A stretch of DNA of 15,264 nt, from contig JBECLA010000029.1 of the NCBI GenBank assembly GCA_040235565.1, forward strand, positions 1-15,264. The letters run 5' to 3'. Shown here piece after piece: positions 13,772-15,264 of this stretch; the stretch's first letter is position 1; every line of letters starts with the position of its first letter. The position numbers were made by a program, and so were the translations under genes. The stretch is from JAHEIJ01 sp040235565 (GTDB taxonomy: Bacteria; Pseudomonadota; Gammaproteobacteria; UBA6429; Thiohalophilaceae). Below the pieces are notes generated by a model, which saw nothing but the letters and a program-made list of their open reading frames with translations, searched no databases and was not told the origin of the DNA.

Positions 13772-15010
13772 CTAACGTCGTACCGCGCCGGCGACCAGTG
13801 GTCCGATAGTTAACCCCTGCACCAGGATGGAAAACACCACCACCGCGTAGGTGGCAAACAGAATCACTTCGCGTTCCGTTCCGCCTGGCAAGGACAGGGC
13901 CAGGGCTACCGAGATCCCGCCACGCAGACCACCCCAGGTCAGGATTTCGATCACCCGCGGGCTGAAACGCCGGTAGCGGCGCATGACGGTAATGGGTATA
14001 CCGACACTCACAAACCGCGCAAACAGCACGGCCGGGATAATGGCGATCGTGGCCAGCAGGTACTCACCACGATAACTCAGTAACAGAATTTCCAGTCCAA
14101 TCAGGACAAACAACACGGCATTAAAAGCCTCATCCACCAGTTCCCAGAAACTGTCCAGGTGTTCACGGGTTGATTCGGACATTGCCAGTAGACGACCATG
14201 GTTACCAATGACCAGGCCGGCAACCACCATGGCAATGGGACCGGACAAATGCAGCGCCGAGGCCAGCGCATAACCGCCCATCACCAACGCCAGGGTCAGC
14301 AGCACTTCCACCTGGTAATTATCGATACTCCGCAACAGATAGAAGATGGCTCCGCCGGCAAGCAAACCAAACAGCGCGCCGCCACCGGCTTCCTGCAATA
14401 ACAACAGCGAAATATGCCGTGCTTCCGGTTGCGCACTACCGGTGGCGATGCCCACTAAAACCAGAAAGACCACCACCCCGATTCCATCATTAAACAGCGA
14501 TTCACCGGCGATCTTGGTCTCCAGGGTTTTTGCCACGCCGACACTTTTCAACACCCCGAGGACGGCGATGGGATCGGTGGGTGAGATCAATGCCCCGAAT
14601 ACCAGGCAGTAGATAAACGGCATATGAATGGCCAGACCGTTGAAGATCAACCAGGCCAGGACACCGACCAGCAAGGTGGACGTCAACACCCCGACCGTGG
14701 CCAGCAAGAGAATAATCCAGCGTTGTTTGCTCAGGTCCTCCAGGTTGACGTGCAAGGCACCGGCAAACAGCAGGAAACTCAACATACCATCCATCAGGGT
14801 TTCGTAAAAATCGATACCACGCACCATCCGTTCGGCATGCTGTTCCAACGATTCCATCCCAAGCGCATGCAAGACAAGGAGTCCTAACGACAACAGCAGC
14901 GAGATCAGCATAATGCCGATGGTGGTAGGGATTTTGAGAAAGCGGTAGTTAAGGTAACTGAAGAGGGCAGCCAGAGTAATCAGGATGGCGGCGGTATTTA
15001 ATAATTCCAT
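13772..15010 (-). CDS. NhaP-type Na+(K+)/H+ antiporter (CPA1 family)
   Basis: This inner-membrane cation/proton antiporter takes part in pH and salt balance. The protein has 412 residues and about 12-13 hydrophobic helices with very short termini and no soluble regulatory domain. CPA1 signatures are present: FLLFAGALHVNL (79-90), the ion-site motif SPTDPIAVLGVLKS (143-156, Asp146), GESLFNDGIGVVVF (169-182, Asn174-Asp175) and the late TWGGLRGGISVALALSLP. The Asn-Asp pair is the mark of electroneutral exchangers in this superfamily. It begins 21 bases after the ubiH-family stop, so the two may be co-transcribed; the methyltransferase follows after 60 bases. The ion preference cannot be told from sequence. 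The ribosome binding site is poor. Confidence 0.92.
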   Translation of the reverse strand: MELLNTAAILITLAALFSYLNYRFLKIPTTIGIMLISLLLSLGLLVLHALGMESLEQHAERMVRGIDFYETLMDGMLSFLLFAGALHVNLEDLSKQRWIILLLATVGVLTSTLLVGVLAWLIFNGLAIHMPFIYCLVFGALISPTDPIAVLGVLKSVGVAKTLETKIAGESLFNDGIGVVVFLVLVGIATGSAQPEARHISLLLLQEAGGGALFGLLAGGAIFYLLRSIDNYQVEVLLTLALVMGGYALASALHLSGPIAMVVAGLVIGNHGRLLAMSESTREHLDSFWELVDEAFNAVLFVLIGLEILLLSYRGEYLLATIAIIPAVLFARFVSVGIPITVMRRYRRFSPRVIEILTWGGLRGGISVALALSLPGGTEREVILFATYAVVVFSILVQGLTIGPLVAGAVRR

Positions 15011-15031
15011 AGGCCAGCGCCCGCTGCGTAA

Positions 15032-15264
15032 TTAAATACGAGGTGCATGACTGCCCAATGCCTGTTGCATGATCAGTCGTTTAAGCGGCACGGCTCGATC
15101 CGTCATATTCAGGCCCACATTACGCGCCCATCGCAGCAAAGGTTGCTCGGTACTGAATAACCGTTTGAAGCTATCCATTGCCAGTAACATACTGCGGTTG
15201 TCCGCCCGGCGCCAACGTTCATATCGCCGCAGGGTTGTTGCGCTGCCAATATCACGCTGATGTT
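15032..15264 (-). CDS. UbiH/UbiF/VisC-family FAD-dependent hydroxylase, C-terminal end
   Basis: Only the last 77 codons are in the window; the gene continues past the right edge. The visible part reads HQRDIGSATTLRRYERWRRA, then DNRSMLLAMDSFKRLFST, then LRWARNVGLNMTDRAVPLKR, and ends MQQALGSHAPRI. The DIGS-x-x-x-LRRYERxRRxDN block and the RNxGLN...KRxxMxxALG ending are the C-terminal signature of the ubiquinone-biosynthesis flavin hydroxylases (UbiH, UbiF, UbiI, VisC). These add hydroxyl groups to the ubiquinone ring. The FAD motifs lie outside the window, so which family member this is cannot be decided. The stop at 15032 is 21 bases before the antiporter start. Confidence 0.88.
   Translation of the reverse strand, partial: HQRDIGSATTLRRYERWRRADNRSMLLAMDSFKRLFSTEQPLLRWARNVGLNMTDRAVPLKRLIMQQALGSHAPRI

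Noticed and set aside
1..15264. CRISPR array, tRNA or rRNA genes, prophage or defence island
   Set aside because: No regularly spaced repeats, no tRNA-like cloverleaf or rRNA sequence, and no recognisable phage, nuclease or toxin-antitoxin genes were seen.

Overview
This window looks like an ordinary stretch of a gammaproteobacterial chromosome. The protein types support this: E. coli-like MscS, DgkA and Tpx, a UbiH-family hydroxylase, and a Fur-type iron operator. A sulfur-oxidising or Chromatiales-like lineage is possible but is only inference. Every supported gene lies on the minus strand, so transcription runs from high to low coordinates.

Layout, in order of transcription. (1) 15264-13106: the C-terminal end of a UbiH-family FAD hydroxylase, an NhaP-type Na+/H+ antiporter, and a small TehB-like methyltransferase cut by one in-frame TGA. 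(2) 13086-10371: an iron operon. A long perfect palindrome containing the Fur consensus precedes a periplasmic ferric-iron binding protein and a fused two-domain permease; no ATPase gene is nearby. (3) 10353-3943: a glycine-degradation operon. A tandem glycine riboswitch with an intrinsic terminator leads into lipA (lipoyl synthase), gcvT, gcvH, gcvPA, tpx (thiol peroxidase) and gcvPB. GcvT, GcvH and the two-part P-protein are the pathway-specific enzymes of the glycine cleavage system, and LipA makes the lipoyl group that GcvH must carry. The riboswitch therefore appears to couple glycine level both to the enzymes and to the synthesis of their cofactor. (4) 3775-2421: diacylglycerol kinase and a PfkB-family kinase, closed by a good intrinsic terminator. 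(5) 2248-580: the MscS mechanosensitive channel and a DUF481 outer-membrane protein. (6) 579-203: a gene-free stretch with a decayed MITE-like repeat and a short palindrome related to another copy at 3898-3923. (7) 202-1: the first 67 codons of an MBL-fold, oxygen-binding diiron-type protein.

I see no tRNA, rRNA, CRISPR array, intact insertion sequence, phage gene or defence system. The points most worth a second look are lipA at the head of the glycine operon with an unusual insertion in the LipA core, tpx between the two P-protein subunit genes, the single nonsense codon in the methyltransferase, and the MITE-like element. I found no convincing wholly new system.
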